DNA from: Cupriavidus sp. IDO
GTDB taxonomy: Bacteria > Pseudomonadota > Gammaproteobacteria > Burkholderiales > Burkholderiaceae
Reading direction: 5' to 3'
Assembly (NCBI RefSeq): GCF_000812465.1
Contig: NZ_JWMA01000012.1
Location: forward strand, 1-64,000
Length of the DNA: 64,000 nucleotides
Below, piece after piece: positions 17,189 through 25,559 of the stretch (within the stretch, counting starts at the first letter, position 1; every line of letters starts with the position of its first letter). Under the pieces are notes generated by a model that was not told the DNA's origin, made no database searches, and was given only the letters and a program-made list of their open reading frames with translations. The position numbers were made by a program, and so were the translations under genes.

Positions 17189-18397
17189 ATGACCCAATCC
17201 TCAAGCGCCACGCAGTCGTCGCGTTTTCCTGTCTGGCTGCTGATCTGCGCCTCGCTGACCGCGCTTGCACCGCTCTCGATCGATATGTACCTGCCGAGCT
17301 TCCCCACGCTCGCTGGCGAAATGGGCGTGGATATCGGCCGGGTCCAGCTCACGCTGGGTACGTTCCTGGTGGGCCTTGCGCTGGGGCAGGCCTTCTACGG
17401 GCCGGTCAGCGATCGCTTCGGACGCAAGCCGCCGCTGTATCTCGGGCTGGGCCTGTATGCGCTGGCGGCGGTGGGCTGCGCCATGGCGCGCAGCGTGGAA
17501 TCGCTGATGCTGTGGCGCTTCCTGCAGGCACTGGGCGGATGTGCCGGCATGGTGATGGCGCGCGCGGTGATCCGGGACCGGCTGGAAGCGCATGAGTCGG
17601 CGCGCGCGTTCTCGTCGCTGATGCTGGTGATGGGCCTGGCGCCCATTCTTGCTCCTATCCTGGGCGGTGCGGTCCTGGGCGCGCTGGGCTGGCGCGCAAT
17701 CTTCTGGCTGCTGGCCGCGTCAGGCGTGCTGATCCTTCTGTTCGTGCACTTGCGCATGGAGGAATCGCTGGACCATCGCAAGGCCAGGCCGCTGCGTCTT
17801 GGCACGGTGGCGAGGAGCTACCTCGAGCTGCTGCGCGACAAGGAGTTTCTCGGCTATTCGCTTTCGGCCGGCTTCGGGTCGGCCGGCATGTTCGCCTATA
17901 TCGCCGGGACGCCGTTCGTGCTGATCGAATTGCACGGCATCGATCCTTCGCACTACGGCTTCGTGTTCGGCGCCAATGCGCTGGGCCTGATCACCATGTC
18001 GCAGGTCAATGCACGGCTCGTACGTACCCGGACTGTTGACCAAATTCTCGGCCGCGCGCTGATCGGACCTTGCGTGGCGGGACTGGTGCTGGCTGCAGCT
18101 GCGCTCGCGGGGTGGGCAGTGCTGCCGGTGCTGCTGGCCGGGTTCTTTGTCTTTATTGCCGCGCTCGGCTGCATCACGCCCAATGCGTCCGCGCTGGCAC
18201 TGGCGCATCAGGGGCATCGCGCCGGGACAGCCTCGGCACTGATGGGGACGCTTCAGTTTGGACTGGGCACCGTGGGCGGTGCCGCCGTCAGCCTGTGGCG
18301 CGACGGCACGGCACTGCCGCTGACGGTGGTGATGGCAGCCTGCGGCGCAGGTGCGATGCTGGCACGCGCCTACGGGCGGGCAGGCGCGTCGAAGTAA
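17189..18397 (+). CDS. Bcr/CflA-family drug efflux MFS transporter
   Basis: 402-residue MFS protein with about 12 helices. ALAPLSIDMYLPSFPTLAGE in the first helix, LTLGTFLVGLALGQAFYGPV, and SDRFGRKPPLYLGLGLYA are typical of the Bcr/CflA drug:H+ antiporter family (DHA1, ~400 residues). LQALGGCAGMVMARAVIRD carries the antiporter motif C region. Members export bicyclomycin, sulfonamides, chloramphenicol or cysteine; the substrate here is not known. It is a single gene, with the stop of the minus-strand MscS gene 13 bp away. Confidence 0.92.
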   Translation: MTQSSSATQSSRFPVWLLICASLTALAPLSIDMYLPSFPTLAGEMGVDIGRVQLTLGTFLVGLALGQAFYGPVSDRFGRKPPLYLGLGLYALAAVGCAMARSVESLMLWRFLQALGGCAGMVMARAVIRDRLEAHESARAFSSLMLVMGLAPILAPILGGAVLGALGWRAIFWLLAASGVLILLFVHLRMEESLDHRKARPLRLGTVARSYLELLRDKEFLGYSLSAGFGSAGMFAYIAGTPFVLIELHGIDPSHYGFVFGANALGLITMSQVNARLVRTRTVDQILGRALIGPCVAGLVLAAAALAGWAVLPVLLAGFFVFIAALGCITPNASALALAHQGHRAGTASALMGTLQFGLGTVGGAAVSLWRDGTALPLTVVMAACGAGAMLARAYGRAGASK

Positions 18398-18410
18398 AGC
18401 GCTCGCGCCG

Positions 18411-19235
18411 TCAGGCCGCGTTCTGCATCACGACCATATGGGCCGGCATTGGCGCGGCATAGCCGGCCTGGCCGAAGCTTTCGCGGATGACGCGGTTGGT
18501 ATCGAAGTACACCTGCCAGTAGTGGTCGTTATGGCAGTATGGCCTCACGGCCAGCACCGGGCCGACCAGCGTGAAGTCGAGAATCTCGACATCCACCGCG
18601 GGTTCCGGAATGACATTGGGAATCGCGGCGACACGCTCCTTCAGCAGCGCCGCCGCAGCCGCCGCGTCGGTGCTGCCCGCCAGTTGCGCCTTCAGTTCCA
18701 CGCGCCGGTACGGATTGGCGGTGAAGTTCTGGATGGTGTCGGAGAAGATCTTGTTATTGCCCACCACGGTGAGCACGTTGTCGGGCGTATCGAGCGTGGT
18801 CGCAAACAGGCCGATCTCGCGCACCGTGCCGGTTACGCCGCCTACGGTAACGAAGTCCCCCACCTTGAAGGGCCGCAGCACGACCAGGAAGGCGCCGGCC
18901 GCAAAGTTCGACATCAGGCCCGACCACGCCATGCCAATCGCCACGCCGGCCGCAGCGATCAGCGCCGCGAAGGTGGTGGTCTGGATCCCGAAGTAGCCAA
19001 GGATGCCGATCACCAGCACGACGTTCAGCGTTACCGTGACGATCGACCCCACATAGCGCAGCAGGGTCGGGTCAACCTGCTGTTTGCCCAGCGAGTTCTG
19101 CACCAGCCGGACCACGAAATGGATCAGCCAGCGGCCGATGACCCAGAAGGCAAGTGCGGCGAGAATCTTTACCCCGAATTCGGTCGCATAGGCAACGACC
19201 ACAGTCTGGAACTTCTCCAACGTTGAGGCATCCAT
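18411..19235 (-). CDS. Small-conductance mechanosensitive channel, MscS family
   Basis: 274 residues, close to the ~286 of E. coli MscS. Three N-terminal helices are followed by the pore helix with Gly/Ala packing (IAAAGVAIGMAWSGLMSNFA, then AGAFLVVLRPFKVGDFV) and the cytosolic beta domain (VGGVTGTVREIGLFATTLDT, then PDNVLTVVGNNKIFSDTI), which are hallmarks of the family. The channel opens under membrane tension to release solutes in hypo-osmotic shock. Start ATG 19235 follows AAAGGGAAA. It is unrelated in detail to the remnant at 10256-10523, which belongs to a larger MscS-like group. Confidence 0.93.
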   Translation of the reverse strand: MDASTLEKFQTVVVAYATEFGVKILAALAFWVIGRWLIHFVVRLVQNSLGKQQVDPTLLRYVGSIVTVTLNVVLVIGILGYFGIQTTTFAALIAAAGVAIGMAWSGLMSNFAAGAFLVVLRPFKVGDFVTVGGVTGTVREIGLFATTLDTPDNVLTVVGNNKIFSDTIQNFTANPYRRVELKAQLAGSTDAAAAAALLKERVAAIPNVIPEPAVDVEILDFTLVGPVLAVRPYCHNDHYWQVYFDTNRVIRESFGQAGYAAPMPAHMVVMQNAA

Positions 19236-19340
19236 CGTTATTTCCCTTTATTGTTGGCCAGTAACCGGCCGGCAAGAAATGAGGATCGCGAAGAGAGTCT
19301 GGCAAGCTGCAGCAGCCCGGCGCGCTGACGCGGCGCAAAT

Positions 19341-19399
19341 ACGTAGGCACGTAGGCACGTAGGCACGTAGGCACGTAGGCACGTAGGCACGTAGGCACG
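19341..19399. repeat. 8-bp tandem repeat, seven copies
   Basis: The unit ACGTAGGC is repeated seven times without error and ends with a partial ACG (59 bp). It lies between the 5' end of the mscS gene and the 3' end of amtB, both on the minus strand, about 105 bp upstream of the mscS start. Perfect short arrays of this kind are prone to slipped-strand changes in copy number. It has no spacer structure and is not a CRISPR array. Confidence 0.95.
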
Positions 19400-19443
19400 G
19401 AATTATTGCCATGCCGTTGGCGGAAGTTCAAGCAAAGAATTGT

Positions 19444-19475
19444 CAGGACAAGCTGCCTGAAGGCTGCTTGTCCTG
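19444..19475 (-). terminator. Hairpin after amtB
   Basis: CAGGACAAGC (19444-19453) pairs with GCTTGTCCTG (19466-19475), with a further GCC/GGC pairing inside around a TGAA loop. On the minus strand it lies 20 bp past the amtB stop and is followed by ACAATTCTTT, a broken U-tract. It is probably the amtB terminator. Confidence 0.6.
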
Positions 19476-19494
19476 TCTGGTGACGCCGCGGTGC

Positions 19495-20697
19495 TTACCA
19501 GTTGGTTTCGTGTTCCGGCGTGGCGGAGATGCGGTGCAGGGTCAGATCGGCGCCATTGAATTCGCTTTCGGCATCGAGCCGGATTCCGACCACTTTCTTC
19601 AGCGTGCCATAGACCACTGTGCCACCGACCAAGGCCACCACGATGCCCAGCGCCGTGCCGATAAACTGGGCGCCGAGCGAAACCCCGCCCATGCCGCCCA
19701 GCGCGCGGGCGCCGAAGATGCCGGCGGCAATGCCGCCCCATGCACCGCACAGGCCGTGCAGAGGCCAGACGCCGAGGACGTCATCGATATGCCATTTGTT
19801 CTGCGCCAGCGTGAACAGATGGACAAACAGCACGCCGGCCACGGCGCCGGTAACAAGGGCGCCAAGCGGATGCATCAGGTCGGAGCCCGCACAGACTGCC
19901 ACCAGCCCGGCCAGGGGGCCGTTGTAGGCAAAGCCCGGATCATTGCGTCCAGCCCACCAGGCTGCCAGCGTACCACCGGCCATGGCCATCAGTGAGTTGA
20001 TCGCCACCAGCCCGCTGATCTTGTCCACGGTCTGGGCGCTCATGACATTGAAGCCGAACCAGCCCACCGCCAGCACCCAGGCGCCCAGCGCCAGGAAGGG
20101 AATATTGGAGGGCGGATGGGCGCTGATGCGTCCGTCCTTCTGGTAGCGGCCACGGCGCGCACCGAGCAGCAGCACTGCCGGCAGTGCGATCCAGCCACCC
20201 ACCGCATGCACGACCACCGATCCGGCAAAATCATGAAACGGTGCGCCAGTCAGCCTTGCAATCCAGTCCTGGATGCCGAAGCGCTGGTTCCAGGCGATGC
20301 CTTCGAAGAACGGGTAGACGAAGCCGACCAGCACGAATGTGGCCAGCAATTGCGGATTGAAACGCGAGCGCTCGGCAATACCGCCCGAGATAATCGCCGG
20401 GATGGCGGCAGCAAAGGTCGCCAGGAAAAAGAACTTGACCAGTTCGTACCCGCTCTTCTGCGCCAGAGTTTCCGCGCCGGACATGAATTGCACGCCGTAG
20501 GCGACTGTGTAGCCGATAAAGAAGTAGGCGATGGTGGAAACCGCGAAATCCACCAGGATTTTCACCAGCGCGTTGACCTGGTTCTTTTTGCGGACCGTGC
20601 CTAGTTCGAGAAATGCAAAGCCCGCGTGCATGGCCAGCACCATGATTGCGCCAAGCAGGATAAACATGGCATCGGTGCCGGTCTTCCAGTTGTCCAT
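19495..20697 (-). CDS. amtB: Ammonium transporter
   Basis: 400-residue Amt-family channel with about 11 transmembrane helices, which conducts NH3/NH4+ across the inner membrane. ILLGAIMVLAMHAGFAFLEL, TVRKKNQVNALVKILVDFAV, DFAGSVVVHAVGGWIALPAV (with a conserved pore His) and DVLGVWPLHGLCGAWGGIAA (second pore His region) are characteristic. The ATG at 20697 has GAGG 7 bases upstream; a longer frame upstream lacks family similarity. No glnK/glnB gene is adjacent, unusual because most proteobacterial amtB genes pair with a PII gene. The stop is about 95 bp from the 8-bp repeat array. Confidence 0.93.
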   Translation of the reverse strand: MDNWKTGTDAMFILLGAIMVLAMHAGFAFLELGTVRKKNQVNALVKILVDFAVSTIAYFFIGYTVAYGVQFMSGAETLAQKSGYELVKFFFLATFAAAIPAIISGGIAERSRFNPQLLATFVLVGFVYPFFEGIAWNQRFGIQDWIARLTGAPFHDFAGSVVVHAVGGWIALPAVLLLGARRGRYQKDGRISAHPPSNIPFLALGAWVLAVGWFGFNVMSAQTVDKISGLVAINSLMAMAGGTLAAWWAGRNDPGFAYNGPLAGLVAVCAGSDLMHPLGALVTGAVAGVLFVHLFTLAQNKWHIDDVLGVWPLHGLCGAWGGIAAGIFGARALGGMGGVSLGAQFIGTALGIVVALVGGTVVYGTLKKVVGIRLDAESEFNGADLTLHRISATPEHETNW

Positions 20698-21213
20698 ACG
20701 TACCTCATGCTCAAAATGGGAGCATGGGTACGCAAGAAGCATTCCAGGAACGGCTGCATGATGGTGCCGAATGCACCGGCATGGTGGAAGTCGCACCAGA
20801 ATGCCACCGGGCAAGGCGGGCGGCGGGGTGGCAACCGGCCGGCCACTACCTTTGCAGGGGCGGCGACGAGACCGGCATGCGCCAATTTGAGGCATGAGGC
20901 AATGATTGATGACGCCTTACGGTGCAATGCACCACTAATGGGATGCCAGTTTCGGTGCCAACCCGGCTGTGGCAGCGTGGTTGGCTGCCGTCAAGAGGAC
21001 AGCTGGTGCCGCGCGGAAAAATCGCCGTGGCAAGGCGAAAAAGAGGGGGAAATCGCCCGCTAACCGGCCTCAAGCAAGGATTTGCGGGCTTTTTCGTTGC
21101 ATTGGTGCCACTGGGGATTGCCCAAGCCACAAAGGGCAGATTAGACTGCGCCGATCGGTGATTTGCCTTCTGGCAGATACATCGGTGACGACGACCAACA
21201 AGGGAAATCAGCC
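20698..21213. other. Long divergent gap between amtB and the HU gene
   Basis: 516 bp with no supported gene; it must hold the promoters of both neighbours. GGTGCAATGCACC (about 20918-20930) is a perfect palindrome related to the TGCACC halves of NtrC sites and could control amtB. On the plus strand GCCCGC (~21056) can pair with GCGGGC followed by TTTTT (ends near 21096), a terminator-like shape with a long loop, which hints at a short plus-strand transcript ending before the HU gene. Neither element is certain. Confidence 0.4.
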
Positions 21214-21495
21214 ATGAATAAAGGTGAACTGGTATCGGCCATCGCCGCGGAAGCAGAACTGAGCAACGCGGCAGCCGAGCGTGCGCTCAACGCAGCGCTG
21301 GACAGTATCAAGAAGGCAGTGGCAAAAGGTGATTCGGTAACGCTGGTAGGCTTTGGCAGCTTCAGCTCGGGCAAGCGCGCAGCCCGCACCGGCCGCAACC
21401 CGCGCACGGGCGAAACCATCAAGATCCCGGCGGCCAAGACGGTCAAGTTCTCCGCCGGCCAGGGTTTCAAGGACGCCGTGAACAAGAAGAAGTAA
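21214..21495 (+). CDS. Nucleoid-associated protein HU
   Basis: 93-residue HU-type histone-like protein that bends and compacts DNA as a dimer. It begins [20 protein letters not shown] and includes [20 protein letters not shown] and [18 protein letters not shown], the DNA-binding beta-arm signature with the conserved Pro. AAGGGAA lies upstream of the ATG at 21214; an upstream in-frame ATG at 21163 would add 17 residues absent from HU proteins. A strong terminator follows. A second, longer HU-like protein is encoded at 31893-32351. Confidence 0.95.
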   Translation: MNKGELVSAIAAEAELSNAAAERALNAALDSIKKAVAKGDSVTLVGFGSFSSGKRAARTGRNPRTGETIKIPAAKTVKFSAGQGFKDAVNKKK

Positions 21496-21522
21496 GCTGT
21501 CTGCGTCCAGCATGTATGTGGA

Positions 21523-21547
21523 AAGCGGCCTCAAGGGCCGCTTTTTT
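21523..21547 (+). terminator. Intrinsic terminator of the HU gene
   Basis: AAGCGGCC (21523-21530) pairs perfectly with GGCCGCTT (21536-21543) around TCAAG and runs into a tract of six T residues. It lies 28 bp past the HU stop. Confidence 0.9.
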
Positions 21548-21674
21548 GTTGCGCGCGATGCGCAAGGACGGGCTGGTATCTGCATGGCGATTGCCGGGCG
21601 CGCGCTTGCTCGCCCAACGGCGGGTTCCGGGTTAAACTGCCGGCGCCTCGCCCCCGCAATCTGGATCTCTCATC

Positions 21675-22160
21675 ATGAACGACCTGTCCCACCAGCTTTC
21701 CATGACCGTGCTGATGACGCCGGACATGGCTAATTTCTCCGGCAATGTGCACGGCGGCACGATCCTCAAGTACCTGGACATGGTGGCCTACGCCTGCGCC
21801 AGCCGCTACGCCGGCCGCTACGTGGTGACCCTGTCGGTCGACCAGGTGGTGTTCCGCCAGCCGATCCATGTGGGCGAACTGGTGACCTTCCTGGCCGCCG
21901 TCAACTACACCGGCCGCAGTTCGATGGAGATCGGGATCAAGGTGGTGACCGAGAATATCCGCAGCAAGCTGGTGCGCCATACCAACAGCTGCTACTTCAC
22001 CATGGTGGCCGTCGACGATAACGGCACGCCCGCGGAAGTGCCGCCGCTGCAACCGCGCGATGAAGCCGAGCGCCAACGCTTCGCCGCCGCCCAGCAGCGC
22101 CGCGCGCTGCGCCAGGAAATGGAAAAACGGCAGGGCGACATCAAGGCTTTGGTGCACTGA
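21675..22160 (+). CDS. Acyl-CoA thioesterase, hotdog fold (YciA-like)
   Basis: 161-residue single hotdog-domain thioesterase that hydrolyses acyl-CoA to free acid and CoA. MTPDMANFSGNVHGGTILKY, then LDMVAYACASRYAG holds the Asn/Asp-His-Gly-Gly active-site stretch of the YciA/BFIT-type acyl-CoA hydrolases, and VVTLSVDQVVFRQPIHVGEL the second conserved strand. The C-terminal ~25 residues are charged and helical. It lies 11 bp upstream of creA on the same strand and may be cotranscribed. Chain-length preference cannot be read from the sequence. Confidence 0.88.
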   Translation: MNDLSHQLSMTVLMTPDMANFSGNVHGGTILKYLDMVAYACASRYAGRYVVTLSVDQVVFRQPIHVGELVTFLAAVNYTGRSSMEIGIKVVTENIRSKLVRHTNSCYFTMVAVDDNGTPAEVPPLQPRDEAERQRFAAAQQRRALRQEMEKRQGDIKALVH

Positions 22161-22171
22161 CCGGGAGAGCT

Positions 22172-22645
22172 ATGTTGCGCATCGGCACGATACTGGCCAC
22201 GCTTGCCGTGATGTCCCTTGGACCCGTCGCCCACGCGGAAGAGATCGGCAGCGTCAGCACCAATTTCCGCATGACCGGCTCGGACAAGGTGGTGATCGAG
22301 GCCTACGATGATCCCCAGGTGGACGGCGTGACCTGCTATGTCTCGCGCGCCCGCACGGGCGGCATCAAGGGCTCGCTCGGCATGGCCGAAGATCCGCCGG
22401 AGTCCTCGATCGCCTGCCGGCAGGTGGGGCCGATCGTTTTCAAGGCACCGCTGAAGCAACAGGACAATGTGTTTTCCGAGCGCATGTCGATGCTGTTCAA
22501 GACCCTGCACGTGGTTCGCGCGGTGGATCGCAAGCGCAATACGCTGGTCTACCTGACCTATTCGGACCGCATCGTCAGCGGCAGCCCGCAGAACAGCGTG
22601 ACTGCCGTGCCGGTGCCGACGGGCACGGCGATTCCCGTAAAGTAA
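22172..22645 (+). CDS. creA: CreA-family periplasmic protein
   Basis: 157 residues with a signal peptide (IGTILATLAVMSLGPVAHAE). The mature part EEIGSVSTNFRMTGSDKVVI, then EAYDDPQVDGVTCYVSRART, GGIKGSLGMAEDPPESSIAC and the FKTLHVVRAVDRKRNTLVYL stretch matches the small CreA family, which is widespread in proteobacteria and of unknown biochemical role. Two cysteines (in VTCYV and SIACR) are conserved and probably form a disulfide. GGGAGAG lies just before the ATG. It is the second gene after the thioesterase. Confidence 0.9.
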   Translation: MLRIGTILATLAVMSLGPVAHAEEIGSVSTNFRMTGSDKVVIEAYDDPQVDGVTCYVSRARTGGIKGSLGMAEDPPESSIACRQVGPIVFKAPLKQQDNVFSERMSMLFKTLHVVRAVDRKRNTLVYLTYSDRIVSGSPQNSVTAVPVPTGTAIPVK

Positions 22646-22670
22646 ATCGCCAGCCCGGGGCGCTGCGCGG

Positions 22671-23504
22671 CTATTGCGCCAGTGCCAGGCTTTCCGCCTG
22701 GCAATCGCGCGCCGGACCGGCTCCGCTGGCGCGTGCCGCGGCAAGTTCGGCCTTGGCCCTGGCCACGTCGGCCCGGAAGACCGGGTCGGCATGCAGGCGC
22801 GCAACGGTCGCCGCCGCCACCATGCGGCCTTCGTTCACATCGCTTTGCCAGTGCACATTGCAGACCACGCGGCTCTGCCCGAATGCGCGTCCGCGCGCCA
22901 GGATGGCGTCGGCACGCTCGGGCGATACCTCCGCCAGCACCAGTGCCCAGGCCCAGCCGATTGCGCTGTGGCCGGACGGGTAGGAACCGTCCGTGACCAG
23001 CGCCGCCTCTTCGGCCGGCGTGCACATCGGCGTCTTGTTGGCCATGAACGGACGCGCGCGGTTGTAGCGGTTCTTGGCGCCGTAGGTGGAGAGTCCCGCA
23101 TCGACCATGGTGCGCCGCAGAAGCATGTAGAGATGCGGTGTCGCCTGCTCCGTGACAGGTGTGCCCAGCGCACATGAAAACGCGCCGGCGGCCTGCGGGA
23201 ACTTGAGTTCGGCATCGGTTTCCGCCTGCTGCCAGCGCGCGGTGCCGCGCAGGGCGCTGGCCTGGCGCGCCACGTCCTGGTCGAGCGCGAAAGCCGGCGA
23301 ATCCGCGGCCGGCGGCTGCGGAAGCAGCGCAAGGCTGTCAGGACGTGCATTGGGGGCAAGGTAGCCCGCAGGTACGCCGGGGCGCAACTGCGGCACGTCA
23401 GCCAGGTTGGTGCCGCCGCTCGTGCTGGCGCAGCCCGCAACCGCAATGAGCGCCAGTGCCGCGGCTGTGGCGGGTCGTGCGCGAAGCCAATTCATGTGAT
23501 GCAT
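22671..23504 (-). CDS. Class A non-specific acid phosphatase, lipoprotein
   Basis: 277-residue secreted PAP2-superfamily phosphatase. The three signature motifs of class A bacterial acid phosphatases are intact: KNRYNRARP (KX6RP), PSGHSAIGW, and SRVVCNVHWQSD (SRX5HX3D). The N-terminus ends in the lipobox AVAGC, so the protein is probably a lipoprotein anchored in the envelope; classic PhoN-type enzymes are soluble. It releases phosphate from organic phosphomonoesters in the periplasm. The start is at 23504, or at a second Met three codons in (MHHMN). It is convergent with creA. Confidence 0.92.
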   Translation of the reverse strand: MHHMNWLRARPATAAALALIAVAGCASTSGGTNLADVPQLRPGVPAGYLAPNARPDSLALLPQPPAADSPAFALDQDVARQASALRGTARWQQAETDAELKFPQAAGAFSCALGTPVTEQATPHLYMLLRRTMVDAGLSTYGAKNRYNRARPFMANKTPMCTPAEEAALVTDGSYPSGHSAIGWAWALVLAEVSPERADAILARGRAFGQSRVVCNVHWQSDVNEGRMVAAATVARLHADPVFRADVARAKAELAAARASGAGPARDCQAESLALAQ

Positions 23505-23555
23505 CGATTCTGGTTTCCTTTTTTTGGATGCGAGGATCCGCCCTTCGGGCAGGCT

Positions 23556-25307
23556 TCAGGCCGCGCTTGCCTCGAACAGCTTGCGCAGATTCGACTTCAT
23601 GATCTTGCCGTTGGCATTGCGCGGCAGCATGTCGGGCAGCAGGATGATCCGGGCCGGCACCTTGAACGCCGCCAGCTTCTGCCCCACGAATGCCTGGAGT
23701 TCCGCCTCGGTGGCCTGCATGCCCGGCTTGAGGCTGACCACCGCGCCGGGTTCCTCGCCGAGCATCTTGTGCGGAATGCCGACCAGCGCCGCGTCCATCA
23801 CGGCAGGATGCTCGTACAGCACGCTTTCGACCTCGATGCAGTAGATGTTCTCGCCGCCGCGGATCAGCATGTCCTTCATGCGGTCGACGATATAGACGTA
23901 GCCTTCTTCGTCCATGCGCGCGATGTCGCCGGTGCGCAGCCAGCCGTCAATGAAGGTCTGCGCGGTGGCCTCGGGCTTGTTCCAGTAGCCGCGCACGACA
24001 TTCGCGCCGCGCACCATCAGTTCACCGGTCTCGCCAGCTGGCAACGCGCGCCCGCGTTCATCGACCACCTTCATCTCGCCGATGGGCAGCGCCGGGCCAC
24101 TGCTGTCGGGGCGAAGGACATATTCCTCGGCACTGTGGCTCGTGAAGGTAGCCGACGTCTCCGTCATGCCCCAGCCGATGCCCGGTGCGGAATGCGGGAA
24201 TACCTCGCTGATCCTGCGCACCAGTTCCGGTGAAGCGGGTGCGCCGCCATAGTTCATATTCTCTAGCGACGAGAGGTCATAGCGATCGCGATCCGGATGT
24301 TCGATGATCTGCCATGCGATGGTTGGCACGCCGCCCGCAGCGGTGCAGCGCTCGCGCTCGATCAGCGCCATCGCGCGCTGCACGTCCCAGCGATGCATCA
24401 GCACGATCTTGGCGCCATTGACCAGCGCGGAATTGAGCACGGCCATGCAGCCGGTCACGTGGAAGAAGGGCACCGACAGCAGCATGCCTTTCTGTGGTGC
24501 GGCGGGGTCCGGTACTGGAATTGGCTCGCCCCGGCGCAACAGGTTGCGCATGGGGCTGAACAAGCCCGCCACCGCCACGCTGGTGGCATTGCGGTGCGTG
24601 CCGAGCGCGCCCTTGGGCTTGCCGGTGGTGCCGGAGGTATAGAAGATCGTTGCATCGTCATCGGCATGGATGGCAATGTCGGGCGCCGGCAGTTCGGGGA
24701 GATCAGCCCACGCATACGATGCGCCGATCACGCTTTCCAGCGGCGCCACGCGGGCATCGCCGATATCCGCGCCCGCGCGTGCGGCGTACACGCGTTCGAG
24801 TGCCGGGCATTGCGGCAGGTGTTCGAGGATGCGGTCCAGTCGTTCGGCGTCGACGATAGCCACGCGGCAGCCCGAGTCAGCCAGGCCGTACTCGAGTTCG
24901 GCGCCGGTCCACCACGCGTTGAGCGGCGTCACGATGGCGCCGGCCAGCAGCGCGCCGTAGAACGCCACCGGCCACTCGGGCAGGTTGCGCATGGCCACCG
25001 CGACACGGTCGCCCTTGCGCACGCCATCGCGTACAAGCGCATGTGCCAGTGTCAGCGCTGCACGGTGGAATGCCTCGAAGGAAACACGCTCGTCCTCATA
25101 GACCACAAAGGTCTTCTCGCCGAAGGCGCGCGTGGCGAGGAACAGGTCGCGCAGCGTGGGTGGCGCGTTCTTCCAGATGGTGGTGGGAATGCCCCGGATC
25201 TCGCGCGTTTCGGTCTCGAACGGCGCGCCAGGCGCGGTGAGCCGGGCGTGCGCCTCGGCCAGCGACATGACCGGCCATGAAAGGGCCGCTTGCGGATTGC
25301 TTGACAT
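23556..25307 (-). CDS. Class I adenylate-forming acyl-CoA ligase
   Basis: 583 residues, ANL superfamily, making acyl-CoA from a carboxylic acid, ATP and CoA through an acyl-adenylate. The core motifs are TIFYTSGTTGKPKGALGTHR, GWGMTETSATFTS, the hinge region GWLRTGDIARMDEEGYVYIV, then DRMKDMLIRGGENIYCIEVE, and the catalytic Lys in NANGKIMKSNLRK. Length and wording fit long/medium-chain or cinnamate-like acyl-CoA ligases; the acid is not known. GGGAGG lies before the ATG. It is next to a short-chain dehydrogenase on the same strand, separated by a palindromic repeat region, which suggests fatty-acid or aromatic-acid catabolism. Confidence 0.9.
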   Translation of the reverse strand: MSSNPQAALSWPVMSLAEAHARLTAPGAPFETETREIRGIPTTIWKNAPPTLRDLFLATRAFGEKTFVVYEDERVSFEAFHRAALTLAHALVRDGVRKGDRVAVAMRNLPEWPVAFYGALLAGAIVTPLNAWWTGAELEYGLADSGCRVAIVDAERLDRILEHLPQCPALERVYAARAGADIGDARVAPLESVIGASYAWADLPELPAPDIAIHADDDATIFYTSGTTGKPKGALGTHRNATSVAVAGLFSPMRNLLRRGEPIPVPDPAAPQKGMLLSVPFFHVTGCMAVLNSALVNGAKIVLMHRWDVQRAMALIERERCTAAGGVPTIAWQIIEHPDRDRYDLSSLENMNYGGAPASPELVRRISEVFPHSAPGIGWGMTETSATFTSHSAEEYVLRPDSSGPALPIGEMKVVDERGRALPAGETGELMVRGANVVRGYWNKPEATAQTFIDGWLRTGDIARMDEEGYVYIVDRMKDMLIRGGENIYCIEVESVLYEHPAVMDAALVGIPHKMLGEEPGAVVSLKPGMQATEAELQAFVGQKLAAFKVPARIILLPDMLPRNANGKIMKSNLRKLFEASAA

Positions 25308-25336
25308 GACTGCCTCCCGGACTGCATTGCAGGTTA

Positions 25337-25450
25337 AGAGACGCTATCAAAATGATTCTGGCGTCGTTGCGCGGCCTTGCCGTACGACTTGTACTGTCTG
25401 CGGCCGCGCGTCTAGCCAGAACCGCTTCGCTTCATTTTGATAGCGTCTCT
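25337..25450. repeat. 114-bp imperfect palindrome with exact 19-bp inverted ends
   Basis: AGAGACGCTATCAAAATGA (25337-25355) is the exact reverse complement of TCATTTTGATAGCGTCTCT (25432-25450). Inside, TTCTGGC/GCCAGAA, GCGCGGCC/GGCCGCGC and GTAC-rich segments also mirror each other, so the whole block can form one long cruciform or RNA hairpin. It encodes no protein. Terminal-inverted-repeat structure, size and lack of genes are those of a MITE-like or REP-like element. Confidence 0.75.
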
Positions 25451-25482
25451 AAGAACCCAATTCATAATGAAATGGGTTCTTA
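25450..25482. repeat. 33-bp palindrome abutting the larger element
   Basis: TAAGAACCCA (25450-25459) and TGGGTTCTTA (25473-25482) are perfect inverted arms; the interior TTCAT-A-ATGAA is also palindromic, with one mismatch pair between. It shares one base with the end of the 114-bp palindrome, so the two form a composite repeat in the 250-bp gap between the ligase and the SDR gene. Confidence 0.8.
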
Positions 25483-25559
25483 GGGGACATGCAGAAGCTT
25501 GCCCGCTGAACAGCGGGCTCAGCGGAAGGCGGCAGGACGCCGCCCTTCCGCAGCGCGGA

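Noticed and set aside
19341..19399. CRISPR array
   Set aside because: The units are contiguous 8-mers with no spacers and there are no cas genes.
20698..20900. Sigma-54 (-24/-12) promoter for amtB
   Set aside because: GG/GC pairs on the minus strand have 9-base rather than 10-base separation; no match of canonical form was found.
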